Assembly (NCBI RefSeq): GCF_011308835.1
Contig: NZ_JAAOHY010000001.1
Coordinates: 372,001-436,000 of the forward strand
Source: Paracoccus xiamenensis
Lineage (GTDB): Bacteria > Pseudomonadota > Alphaproteobacteria > Rhodobacterales > Rhodobacteraceae
Length of the DNA: 64,000 bases
Reading direction: 5' to 3'
This document shows, piece by piece, positions 8,353 through 16,441 of this stretch. The position numbers were made by a program, and so were the translations under genes. The notes below the pieces were generated by a model. It was not told the origin of the DNA, did not search any database, and worked only from the letters and a program-made list of their open reading frames with translations. Positions within the stretch are counted from its first letter, which is position 1, and each line of letters opens with the position of its first letter.

Positions 8353-10596
8353 ATGGCGCTACGCAAGGACAGTGATTCCCGCAGGTTGCTCAGGCGGCTT
8401 CGCGACACGCTGGCGGCCCCGGGGGGCAGCCAGGACAGGCTTGACCAGATCACCCATCACATCGCCGATTCGATGGGAACCGAGGTCTGTTCCATCTACC
8501 TGTTCCGCGATGTCGATACGCTGGAGCTGTCGGCGACCGAGGGTCTGAAGGCCGCGGCCGTCCATCAGACCCGGCTGCGCCTGGGCGAGGGGCTGGTCGG
8601 CCGCGTGGCCCGCACCGGCCGGCATGTGAACACCGCGAATGCCCCGGCCGAGCCCGGCTTTCGTTTTATGCCCGAGACCGGCGAAGAGGTTTATTCCAGC
8701 TTTCTGGGCGTGCCGATTCAGCGTGTGGGCGACAAGCTGGGCGTGCTGGTGGTGCAGTCGCGCGAGGCGCGGCAGTTCACCGAGGATGACGTCTACGGGC
8801 TGGAAGTGGTGGCAATGGTGCTGGCCGAGATGGCCGAACTTGGTGCCTTTCTGGGCAATGCCGATGACCGGATGCCGCAGGCCCACCGCTTCCCAAGCAT
8901 GTTTCGCGGAACCGGCGCGCAGGAAGGCGCGGCCGAGGGCAGGGTCTGGCTGCACGAGCCGCGCGTGGTGGTGGCGAACCCTGTTGGCGATGATCCCGTG
9001 CGCGAGAAAAAGCGCCTGCTGGAAGGCGTCGAGACCCTGCGCACGCGCGTCAACAAGCTGCTGGCCGATGCCGATATGAGCGACGAGGGCGACCACGCGC
9101 AAGTGCTGGAAGCCTATCGCATGTTTGCTCATTCGCGGTCCTGGCTGAAGCGGATGGAAGAGGACATCGACCTTGGCCTGTCGGCCGAGGCGGCGGTGGA
9201 AAAAGAACAGTCGCAGGCTCGCGCCCGGCTGGAGATGGCGGCCGATCCTTACCTGCGCGACCGGCTGCATGATCTGGACGATCTGTCGAACCGGCTGCTG
9301 CGCATCCTGACCGGGCAGGGCAGCGATACCGGGGCAGAGATGCCGGAAAACCCGATCCTGGTGGCGCGCAATATCGGCCCGGCGGAACTGCTGGATTACG
9401 GTCGCAAGCTGAAAGGCGTTGTGCTGGAAGAGGGCAGCGTCGGCAGCCATGCGGCGATTGTCGCCCGTGCGCTGGCGATCCCGCTGATCATCCATGCCAG
9501 CCGTATCGGGTCCGAGGCGCTGAACGGCGATGCGATCCTGGTCGATGGTGACATGGGCATCGTCCATCTGCGCCCCGAAGACAGCGTTGCCAAGGCTTTC
9601 CGCGACAAGATCGCCATGCACGCCGAGGCGCAGAAGCGCTATGCCGGCCTGCGCGATCTGCCGGCGGTCACCACCTGCGGCACGGCCATCGATCTGCATA
9701 TGAACGCGGGGCTGATGGCGGATCTGCCCAGCATGGAAAGCTCGGGCGCCGAAGGGGTGGGGTTGTTCCGGACGGAATTGCAGTTCCTGACCCGCACCCG
9801 CGTGCCGCGCCGGTCCGAACTGGCGGCTCTGTATACGCGCGTCATGGACGCGGCCCAAGGACGCCCGGTGGTGTTTCGCACCCTGGACATCGGGTCAGAC
9901 AAGGTTCTGCCCTATATGAAGCCGCAGGATGAGCCGAACCCGGCCATGGGCTGGCGGGCGATCCGTGTCGGTCTGGACAAGCGCGGCGTGCTCAGGATGC
10001 AGCTTCAGGCGCTGATCCGCGCTGCCGTCGGTCGGCCGCTGCATGTCATGTTCCCCTTCATTGCCGAACCGAGCGAGTTCGAGGCCGCGCAGAAGATGCT
10101 GATGGAGGAAATCGCGCGTGAACAACGGCTTGGCCGGGGCCTTCCGCTGGATATCCGCGTCGGCACCATGCTTGAAACGCCCTCGCTGGCCTTCGCACCG
10201 CTAAGCTTCTTCCGCAGCTGCGATTTCGTGTCCATCGGCGGCAACGACCTGAAGCAATTCTTCTTTGCCGCCGATCGTGAAAACGAACTGGTGCGCCGCC
10301 GGTACGATACGCTCAGCGAGCCGTTCCTGTCGCTGCTGGATCAGATCGTCGCCCGCTGCAACGAGGCGCAGGTGCCCTTGTCCTTCTGCGGCGAGGATGC
10401 CGGCCGTCCGGTCGAGGCGCTGACCTTCGCGGCGCTTGGCATCCGTCGGCTGTCGATGCGGCCGGCCTCGATCGGGCCGGTCAAGCACCTGATCCGCCAG
10501 ATCAGCCTTGAGGAACTGCGCGAGGTGATCGACGAGGCGCGCGCCAAGCGACAGCCGGTACGCCGTGCGGTGACGGAATTTCTGGCGCAGCTGTAA
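8353..10596 (+). CDS. ptsP: Phosphoenolpyruvate-protein phosphotransferase of the nitrogen PTS (EI-Ntr)
   Basis: Takes the phosphate from phosphoenolpyruvate and passes it to NPr and then EIIA-Ntr, a regulatory rather than sugar-transporting relay. The 747-residue length is explained by an N-terminal GAF domain (about residues 20-160), which distinguishes EI-Ntr from sugar EI. The phospho-histidine segment GSHAAIVARAL has its histidine at residue 366. The C-terminal TIM-barrel carries GVGLFRTE and the IGGNDLKQF and SFCGEDAG segments. In E. coli the GAF domain responds to glutamine and 2-oxoglutarate; this is known for the family, not shown here. It probably shares a transcript with lysC. Confidence 0.95.
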   Translation: MALRKDSDSRRLLRRLRDTLAAPGGSQDRLDQITHHIADSMGTEVCSIYLFRDVDTLELSATEGLKAAAVHQTRLRLGEGLVGRVARTGRHVNTANAPAEPGFRFMPETGEEVYSSFLGVPIQRVGDKLGVLVVQSREARQFTEDDVYGLEVVAMVLAEMAELGAFLGNADDRMPQAHRFPSMFRGTGAQEGAAEGRVWLHEPRVVVANPVGDDPVREKKRLLEGVETLRTRVNKLLADADMSDEGDHAQVLEAYRMFAHSRSWLKRMEEDIDLGLSAEAAVEKEQSQARARLEMAADPYLRDRLHDLDDLSNRLLRILTGQGSDTGAEMPENPILVARNIGPAELLDYGRKLKGVVLEEGSVGSHAAIVARALAIPLIIHASRIGSEALNGDAILVDGDMGIVHLRPEDSVAKAFRDKIAMHAEAQKRYAGLRDLPAVTTCGTAIDLHMNAGLMADLPSMESSGAEGVGLFRTELQFLTRTRVPRRSELAALYTRVMDAAQGRPVVFRTLDIGSDKVLPYMKPQDEPNPAMGWRAIRVGLDKRGVLRMQLQALIRAAVGRPLHVMFPFIAEPSEFEAAQKMLMEEIAREQRLGRGLPLDIRVGTMLETPSLAFAPLSFFRSCDFVSIGGNDLKQFFFAADRENELVRRRYDTLSEPFLSLLDQIVARCNEAQVPLSFCGEDAGRPVEALTFAALGIRRLSMRPASIGPVKHLIRQISLEELREVIDEARAKRQPVRRAVTEFLAQL

Positions 10597-10635
10597 GGGC
10601 CGCGCTAGGCTTCGCCGGTATCACGAGGAGCTGAC

Positions 10636-11334
10636 ATGACCGCAAACCTGTTCCCCTCGCCCCCCTGGCCGGCGCTGCCGGTACAGGGCGAGGCCGGCCG
10701 CTATCCGATCCACCGCATCTTCTGCGTGGGCAAGAACTATGCCGCCCATGCTGCCGAGATGGGCGGAGAGGTCAATCGCGAACAGCCGATCTTCTTCACC
10801 AAATCGGCGCTGGCATTCCTGCCTTCGGGGATGGAAAGCAACTATCCGCCCGGCACCTCGGATTATCATTACGAGGTCGAGCTTTGCGTGATGGTCGGCA
10901 AGCCGCTGTTCAAGGCCAGCGAGGCCGAGGCCGCCGGGGCCGTCTTTGGCTATGCCGTGGGGCTGGATATGACGCGGCGCGATTTGCAGAGCTATGCCAA
11001 GGATAACCGCCAGCCCTGGGACATGGCCAAGGATGTTGAGGAATCGGCGATCATCGGCCCCGTCACCCCGGCGGCGGACTTCGGGCCGGTCAGCGATCAG
11101 CGCATCCGGCTGCGGCTGGATGGCGAGCTGCGGCAGGATTCGACGCTGTCGGACATGGTTTGGTCCATCCCCGAACTGCTGTCGCGGTTGTCGCATCTGT
11201 ATCACCTTGCCCCCGGCGACGTGTTGCTGACGGGCACGCCTTCGGGCGTGGGGCCGGTGGCGGTCGGCAATCACCTTGTTGGCGATGTCGAGGGGCTGGC
11301 CCCGGTCAGCGTCACCTTCACCGATCCTGACTGA
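10636..11334 (+). CDS. Fumarylacetoacetate hydrolase family protein
   Basis: A 232-residue single-domain FAH-fold protein. The metal-binding acidic residues are visible as YEVELCVMVG (Glu80 and Glu82), with a further aspartate in VGLDMTRRD. The motifs GKNYAAHAAEMG near residues 32-43 and LLTGTPSGVGPV near 205-216 are typical of bacterial acylpyruvase/decarboxylase-like members. Substrates in this family range from acylpyruvates to oxaloacetate, so no specific reaction is claimed. ATG 10636 follows GAGGAGC. It lies 39 nt after ptsP and may be its read-through partner. It is convergent with the DUF1178 gene. Confidence 0.88.
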   Translation: MTANLFPSPPWPALPVQGEAGRYPIHRIFCVGKNYAAHAAEMGGEVNREQPIFFTKSALAFLPSGMESNYPPGTSDYHYEVELCVMVGKPLFKASEAEAAGAVFGYAVGLDMTRRDLQSYAKDNRQPWDMAKDVEESAIIGPVTPAADFGPVSDQRIRLRLDGELRQDSTLSDMVWSIPELLSRLSHLYHLAPGDVLLTGTPSGVGPVAVGNHLVGDVEGLAPVSVTFTDPD

Positions 11335-11353
11335 GGGGCGTGCAGCGCGCCCG

Positions 11354-11755
11354 TCAGTTCGTCTGCCGTTTCGGGATGAAGGGCAGGGGGGCGATGGGCA
11401 CGCCGTCCTCGACCAGGGCGCGCGCCTCATCGGGGCGCGCTTCGCCATAGATGGCGCGGGATTCGCTGCGACCTTCATGCATGGCGCGGGCCTCGTCGGC
11501 GAATCGCAGACCGACATAATCCGAGCTGCTCTCGATATGGTCGCGCAGTTTCTCGATGGGCGACTTTTCCGCGTCTTGCGCGGGCGCGATCTTGGCCGAT
11601 ACCGCCGGGGCCATCAGCGCCCTGTCGATCTGCGTGCTGCCGCAGATGGCGCATTGCACCTGCCCCGAATCGCGCTGTGATTCGAAGCTTGCGGATGATG
11701 CGAACCAGCCGTCGAAACGGTGGTTCTGTTCGCAAGTCAGGGCATAATGGATCAC
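11354..11755 (-). CDS. DUF1178 family protein
   Basis: A 133-residue protein with an N-terminal zinc-ribbon-like half: MIHYALTCEQNHRFDGWF, then CAICGSTQIDRALMAPAVS, giving Cys8, Cys35 and Cys38. The C-terminal half is helical, with a conserved DYVGLRFADEARAMHEG segment. This is the DUF1178 pattern, widespread in Alphaproteobacteria and without a known function. It is on the minus strand 13 nt downstream of waaA and probably belongs to the same transcript. Confidence 0.88.
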   Translation of the reverse strand: MIHYALTCEQNHRFDGWFASSASFESQRDSGQVQCAICGSTQIDRALMAPAVSAKIAPAQDAEKSPIEKLRDHIESSSDYVGLRFADEARAMHEGRSESRAIYGEARPDEARALVEDGVPIAPLPFIPKRQTN

Positions 11756-11768
11756 GATAACAGTCCTT

Positions 11769-13028
11769 TCAGGATCCTATATCGGTATCCTCGGCGTCTG
11801 CCGCAATGTTTTCAGATGCAGTCGGGGCGAATCGCGCGGCCGCGGGCTGACCCGCCGCGCCCAGAATCGCCCTCACCAGCGGGGCCACGTCGCCTGCACG
11901 CTTGTGCAGCAGGGCGCGTGCATTGGCGCCCATACGCGCCGCCTCTGCCGGATGAGCCGCCAGCCGCGCCAATGCCGCGCCGGCATCGACGGGCAGCGTT
12001 TCCGCCCCGCCGACCGCATGAAGAAGCGCGTAATCCTCGGCGAAATTCGCAACATGCGGCCCGTGCAGGATGGCGCAGCCATGGGCCGCCGGCTCCCATG
12101 GGGTGTGCCCGCCTTTGGCCACGAGCGAGCCGCCGGTGATGCAGATCGACGCAGCGTCATACCAGCGCGCCATCTCGCCCATGGTGTCGGCCAGCAGCAC
12201 CGGTGCGGTTTCGTCAGCGCCTGCGGACCTGCGCGCTGGTGCCAGCCCGTGCTGTGCCATCAGTGCGGCAACGTCATCGGCGCGCGCGGGGTGGCGCGGG
12301 GCAAGGATCAGCCGCAACCCGCCCCCCAGCTTGCGTCGCGCGGCCATATAGGCGTCGAGGATCGGGCCGTCCTCGCCTTCATGCGTCGAGGCGGCAAGGA
12401 TCGTGCGATCGCGGGTTTCAGGCTGTGGGCCGGGGGTGCTGCGCGCCGGCGCCAGCAGCTTCAGCTGCATGGGCGGCAGCAGTGCCTGTGTGGGCAGGCC
12501 CAGCCGGGTCAGCCGCTCTTCGCTGCCAAGATCCTGGGCCGACAGCCCGTCGATGCGGCGCAGCATCGGCCCGATCAGCCAGGGCAGCTTGGCCCATCGC
12601 CGGGCCGAGCGTTCCGACATCCGTGCCCCGATCACGATTTGTTTTATACCCGCCGCCGCCAGCCTGGCAGAGCGATTGGGCCAAAGCTCGTTTTCCAGCG
12701 TCACCGCGACGCGCGGGCGGAATCGGTTCAGAAAACGGTCCAGCGATTGCGGCGTATCCAGCGGCGCCAGCCGCGCCAGCATCCCCCAGCTTTGCGCCTG
12801 CGCCCGGCCGGTGGTCGTGTTGGCGGTCAGCACCAGCGGGCAGCGGTCGGCAAGCGCCTCGATCACCGGGCGGGCCGACATCAGTTCGCCCACGCTGGCG
12901 CCATGCAGCCATATCGGCGCGTTTTCGTCCGTTGTCGCAGGGTCAAGCACCAGCCTTTCGGCCAGCTCGCCCGTGGCAAAGGGCGGCAAAACTACGCCAG
13001 CCAGCCAGGATGCGCCGCGATACAGCAA
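11769..13028 (-). CDS. waaA: 3-deoxy-D-manno-octulosonic acid (Kdo) transferase, start uncertain
   Basis: Adds Kdo residues to the lipid A precursor at the inner membrane, an essential lipopolysaccharide step. Landmarks are WLHGASVGE near the N-terminus (the glutamate is the family's catalytic base), ENELWPN, AASTHEGED and the C-terminal HGPHVANFAEDY block. The frame stays open far upstream but through the tRNA-Cys gene on the same strand, so the true start must lie downstream of about 13062. No in-frame ATG exists there; TTG 13028 (LLYRGASWLAG) fits the family's short hydrophobic N-terminus, with CTG codons nearby as alternatives. That gives about 419 residues, normal for the family. Product call firm, start weak. 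Confidence 0.9.
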   Translation of the reverse strand: MLYRGASWLAGVVLPPFATGELAERLVLDPATTDENAPIWLHGASVGELMSARPVIEALADRCPLVLTANTTTGRAQAQSWGMLARLAPLDTPQSLDRFLNRFRPRVAVTLENELWPNRSARLAAAGIKQIVIGARMSERSARRWAKLPWLIGPMLRRIDGLSAQDLGSEERLTRLGLPTQALLPPMQLKLLAPARSTPGPQPETRDRTILAASTHEGEDGPILDAYMAARRKLGGGLRLILAPRHPARADDVAALMAQHGLAPARRSAGADETAPVLLADTMGEMARWYDAASICITGGSLVAKGGHTPWEPAAHGCAILHGPHVANFAEDYALLHAVGGAETLPVDAGAALARLAAHPAEAARMGANARALLHKRAGDVAPLVRAILGAAGQPAAARFAPTASENIAADAEDTDIGS

Positions 13029-13062
13029 CAGGTTCCATCCGTTTCGGGGCAGGGGCAGGCGT

Positions 13063-13136
13063 TGGAGGTGGGTACCGGAATCGAACCGGTCTTCACGGAT
13101 TTGCAATCCGGTGCGTAACCTCTCCGCCAACCCACC
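13063..13136 (-). tRNA. tRNA-Cys (GCA)
   Basis: A 74-nt cloverleaf on the minus strand: acceptor GGTGGGT pairs with ACCCACC, discriminator T, and CCA is encoded. The loop TTGCAAA gives anticodon GCA at 13102-13104. The T arm is CCGGTTCGATTCCGG. It lies immediately upstream of waaA on the same strand, about 35 nt from the likely start codon. Confidence 0.97.
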
Positions 13137-13155
13137 GCCGGTCTGAGGTTTGGCT

Positions 13156-13184
13156 GTGTTAGTCGATGCCGCGGCCCCTTGCAA
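13156..13184 (-). promoter_or_regulatory. Promoter of tRNA-Cys (and probably waaA)
   Basis: On the minus strand TTGCAA and TAACAC are separated by 17 nt, with the -10 ending 20 nt before the tRNA. It has the same form as the other tRNA promoters in the window. Confidence 0.6.
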
Positions 13185-13266
13185 GCGCCTATCCGGCGCA
13201 ATCGGTCCGTTGCGCCCCGGCCCTGTTTTATGTCAAGAAAGGACAACGCAGATCGAAGGTTATCCC

Positions 13267-13920
13267 ATGGTCGATTTCTCTCAGGCGCGCACCATGATGG
13301 TGGACACGCAGGTCCGCCCCAATGATGTGACCAAATACCCCGTGATCGAGGCGATGCTGACCGTCCCGCGCGAAGTCTTCGTGCCCGACGCCCGTCAGGC
13401 CGTGGCCTATGTTGGCGAAAACGTGCCGCTGGCCGACCACCGCTGGATGCTGGAGCCGCGCAGCTTCGCCAAGATGCTGGACGGGCTGAACATCCAACCA
13501 ACCGAACTGGTCCTGAATGTGGGCGCCGGCCTTGGCTATGACGCCGCGGTGATAGCGCGATTGGCGCAGGCGGTAGTGGCGCTGGAATCCCACGCCGAAA
13601 TGGCTGCCCAGGCCGAAGCCACATTGGCCGATCAGGGCATCGACAATGTCGCCGTTGTCACGGGCGAGCTGGTCGCCGGCTATCCCGGCCAGGCCCCCTA
13701 TGACGTCATCCTGATCGCCGGCGGCATCGAGGAGTTGCCGCAGGCGCTCGCCGATCAGCTGGCCGAAGGTGGTCGGGTCGGCGCGATCTTCTCTGAAGGC
13801 AACCTCGGTGTGGCCCGGATCGGCTACAAGATCGACGGCGAAATCAACTGGCGCTTTGCGTTCAACGGCTCGGCGCCGGTGTTGCCGGGCTTCAACAGGC
13901 GGACGGGGTTCGTCTTCTGA
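13267..13920 (+). CDS. Protein-L-isoaspartate O-methyltransferase-like protein
   Basis: A 217-residue protein of the PIMT family. [21 protein letters not shown] and [12 protein letters not shown] match the N-terminal substrate side of Pcm, and [20 protein letters not shown] near residues 79-98 is the S-adenosylmethionine-binding motif I. It is more divergent than the second family member at 17463-18134, and the usual invariant acidic residues after motif I are less clear, so isoaspartate repair should not be assumed. ATG 13267 has GAAGGT about 8 nt upstream. It is 11 nt before tolC, an order I recall as common in Rhodobacterales. Confidence 0.8.
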   Translation: MVDFSQARTMMVDTQVRPNDVTKYPVIEAMLTVPREVFVPDARQAVAYVGENVPLADHRWMLEPRSFAKMLDGLNIQPTELVLNVGAGLGYDAAVIARLAQAVVALESHAEMAAQAEATLADQGIDNVAVVTGELVAGYPGQAPYDVILIAGGIEELPQALADQLAEGGRVGAIFSEGNLGVARIGYKIDGEINWRFAFNGSAPVLPGFNRRTGFVF

Positions 13921-13931
13921 GGAGGCCGGCA

Positions 13932-15305
13932 ATGGTAACGAACAAGAAAAATCCGATCCGCACGGTGCTGAAACGTGCGGCGCTTGCGGTCATTCTGGGC
14001 AGCGCGGCCATCCCCGCGGCGGCAGAGACGCTGGGCGATACGCTGGTCGCAGCCTATCGCCATTCGGCGCTGCTGGATCAGAACCGCGCCGTTCTGCGCG
14101 CTGCCGATGAAGACGTCGCCACTGCCATGGCGGCGTTGCGGCCGGTCGTGGAATGGGCGCTGCAGCATCAGTTTACCGATTTCAACGGCGCCGAGGCGAC
14201 GACGACGACGCTGGGTCTGACTGCGTCCATGACGCTTTATGACTTCGGGCGGTCGCAGGCGGCCATCGACATGGCCAAGGAAACGGTGATGTCGACCCGC
14301 TATGCGCTGCTTGCGGTCGAGCAGGATATCCTGCTGGGCGCGGTACAGGCCTTCATGGACGTCCGCGCGGCGGCTGAACAGGTCGAGCTGCAACAGAACT
14401 CGGTCCGGCTGTTGGGGCAGGAACTGCAGGCAGCCGAAGATCGGTTTGAGGTGGGCGAGATCACCGTGACCGACGTGGCCCAGGCGAATGCACAGCTTGC
14501 CGCGTCGCGCGCGGCGCTGTCCGCGGCCGAGGGTGACCTGGAAATCGCCCGCGAAAGCTACCTTGCCGCCACCGGTGCCCGGCCGAGGGGGCTGAATGCC
14601 CCGCCGCCGTTGCCCCGCCGCCCTGCTTCGACCGATGCAGCGCGTGCTGCCGCGCAGCGCAACCATCCCTCGATCCTGCAGGCCAGCCGCGAGGTTGCTG
14701 CTTCGGAATTGGCGGTGGTGGCCGCTGCTGCGGAACGCAATCCGACCTTTGCTGGGACGGCATCAGCCCAGATTGACAAGAATGAGGACAAGCAATTGGC
14801 GGTCGGGGTCGAGCTGTCGCAGCAGATCTATTCCGGCGGTCGGCTGTCCGCACAGCATCGCAAGGCGATGGCGAATCGCGATGCCGCGCGTTCGGCGCTG
14901 CTGAACACCTCGCGCGCGGTGAATGAAGCGGTGGGCAATGCCTGGGCCAATATCGACGTCGCCCGCGCCCAGATCGGCGCGATTGACGAGCAGATCTCGG
15001 CGGCGCAGCAGGCCTATGACGGCGTCCGCGAAGAGGCGACGTTGGGCGCACGGACCACGCTGGATGTGTTGGATGCCGAGCAATCGCTGCTGGAGGCGCG
15101 TGCCGACAAAATTACTGCAGAGGCAAATCTGCAGTTAGCACATTATCAACTATTGGCTGCTATGGGTGTGTTGACAGTGAAAGACCTGCAACTGGGAATA
15201 CCCACTTATGACCCATCAGCCTACTACAATGCGGTGCGTGACGCCCCCTATACAAGCCGGCAGGGCGAAAGCCTCGACCGGGTCATGCGCGCCCTCAACA
15301 GATAA
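13932..15305 (+). CDS. tolC: TolC-family outer membrane channel
   Basis: Outer-membrane and periplasmic channel for type I secretion and tripartite efflux. The 457-residue protein begins with a basic region and hydrophobic core ending AAIPAAAETLG, a Sec signal peptide of about 33 residues. Two related halves follow, as in the family: the long helices around residues 135-200 (FEVGEITVTDVAQANAQLAASRA) and their counterpart near 360-420 (REEATLGARTTLDVLDAEQSLLEAR). ATG 13932 follows GGAGG. It is probably co-transcribed with the PIMT-like gene and the PopZ-like gene 29 nt downstream. Confidence 0.92.
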   Translation: MVTNKKNPIRTVLKRAALAVILGSAAIPAAAETLGDTLVAAYRHSALLDQNRAVLRAADEDVATAMAALRPVVEWALQHQFTDFNGAEATTTTLGLTASMTLYDFGRSQAAIDMAKETVMSTRYALLAVEQDILLGAVQAFMDVRAAAEQVELQQNSVRLLGQELQAAEDRFEVGEITVTDVAQANAQLAASRAALSAAEGDLEIARESYLAATGARPRGLNAPPPLPRRPASTDAARAAAQRNHPSILQASREVAASELAVVAAAAERNPTFAGTASAQIDKNEDKQLAVGVELSQQIYSGGRLSAQHRKAMANRDAARSALLNTSRAVNEAVGNAWANIDVARAQIGAIDEQISAAQQAYDGVREEATLGARTTLDVLDAEQSLLEARADKITAEANLQLAHYQLLAAMGVLTVKDLQLGIPTYDPSAYYNAVRDAPYTSRQGESLDRVMRALNR

Positions 15306-15334
15306 GCTTAACGCCCAACTGATCGGGGGCGGCC

Positions 15335-16153
15335 ATGTCTGAACAGATGGCCGCTCATCCGAACAACACCGTCCCGGGGGCCGTGATCGGCCCTGAAATT
15401 GGGGACGTTCTGGCCTCGATCCGTCGTTTGATCGCACAGGAAAATGCGGGGCCGGACTTTGCAAGGCCGGTGCGCCGGCTGGATTCCTCGGGCAAGCCGC
15501 GCAGCGCCCTGCCTTTGGGGCCGAAGGCTGAAAAGCTGCGCTCGGTCATCGAACGCGAACTGGGTGCCATCGAACAGGCCGATGATCGTCTGGTCCTGCG
15601 GGGGGATGCCCTTTCGATGCAGGGCGGCGATGGGGGGCAGGATTGCACGCCGCTGGATGGCGCATTGCTTGCGACCCATGACGATATCGCCGACATGCAG
15701 GACGCCCCTGCCGAGGATCGCGCCACCGAAGTCGCGGCGAGCGAACTCCCCTTTGATGAGCAACGCTATCAGCAGGCGCGCACGGCAGGTCTTGGCCTTG
15801 CTGCCGGGCCCTCGGCCCAGATCACCACGATCCCCCCTCATATGGGCGCCACCCCGGCCCCCACGATCAATGCACAGGAGACTGACATGATGCTTGCAGA
15901 AAAAGCCGCGTCCGCTGATCTTTACAAGAATGCCATGGCCGATCACAGCGGCACCGGGTTTGATCTGTTCGCCGCCGACATGTCCGAGGATGAAGACCAG
16001 ATGGCCGGGGGCAATGCACTGCGCAATCTGGTCCGCGACGTAATCCGCCAGGAATTGCAGGGTGAATTGGGTGATCGCATCAGCCGCAACCTGCGCCGCG
16101 CCGTCCGTCAGGAGGTTGCTTCCGCAATCGAGGCTGGCCTGAAGATCACCTGA
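15335..16153 (+). CDS. PopZ-like (DUF2497-type) protein, tentative
   Basis: A 272-residue, largely disordered acidic protein. Near residues 24-35 it has IGDVLASIRRLI, which resembles the conserved N-terminal helix of PopZ/DUF2497 proteins. Its C-terminus (GNALRNLVRDVIRQELQGEL onward, about residues 222-272) is a helical block in the position of the PopZ oligomerisation region. PopZ organises the cell pole and tethers the chromosome origin in Alphaproteobacteria. The position after tolC also matches Rhodobacterales popZ-like genes as I remember them. The similarity is confined to the two ends, so this could instead be an unrelated coiled protein. A terminator follows. Confidence 0.55.
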   Translation: MSEQMAAHPNNTVPGAVIGPEIGDVLASIRRLIAQENAGPDFARPVRRLDSSGKPRSALPLGPKAEKLRSVIERELGAIEQADDRLVLRGDALSMQGGDGGQDCTPLDGALLATHDDIADMQDAPAEDRATEVAASELPFDEQRYQQARTAGLGLAAGPSAQITTIPPHMGATPAPTINAQETDMMLAEKAASADLYKNAMADHSGTGFDLFAADMSEDEDQMAGGNALRNLVRDVIRQELQGELGDRISRNLRRAVRQEVASAIEAGLKIT

Positions 16154-16441
16154 AACTTGCTGCCGCGCGGGATGACGTGCGGAGATATGAGCGAAAATCG
16201 CGGCTGCTCCCTCCAGCCGCCGCGTAGAAAGCCGCCTTTCGGGGCGGCTTTCGATGTTCAAGACAGGGCGGACACGGGATGCCGGCGTCATGCCGTAAAC
16301 CAGCGCTCGGAGGTGGCGGCGCATGCTGAGATGCGCGTCGTCCGGCGAATAGAGCAATATCTGCAACCAGTATGCGGCGCGAACAAAGCGGCGAGCTTCC
16401 AGTGCGTGCTGCCTCCCTGAGGTATTGGGCGAGCGACGCGG
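16154..16441. other. Intergenic region
   Basis: Apart from the terminator at 16228-16252, about 190 bases toward the convergent nlpD-like gene hold nothing I can support. A short CCTGAGGTATTGGGC string near 16417 weakly resembles the tail of the possible repeat after the aldolase gene. Confidence 0.5.
16228..16252 (+). terminator. Terminator after the popZ-like gene
   Basis: AAAGCCGCC, TTTC loop, GGGGCGGCTTTC: a GC stem with A- and T-rich flanks, placed 75 nt after the stop codon. Confidence 0.75.

Noticed and set aside
12992-13624. Minus-strand frame over tRNA-Cys, and the N-terminal extension of waaA up to 13184.
   Set aside because: Both pass through the tRNA-Cys gene (CKSVKTGSIPVPTSN-type translation); protein coding there is not credible.
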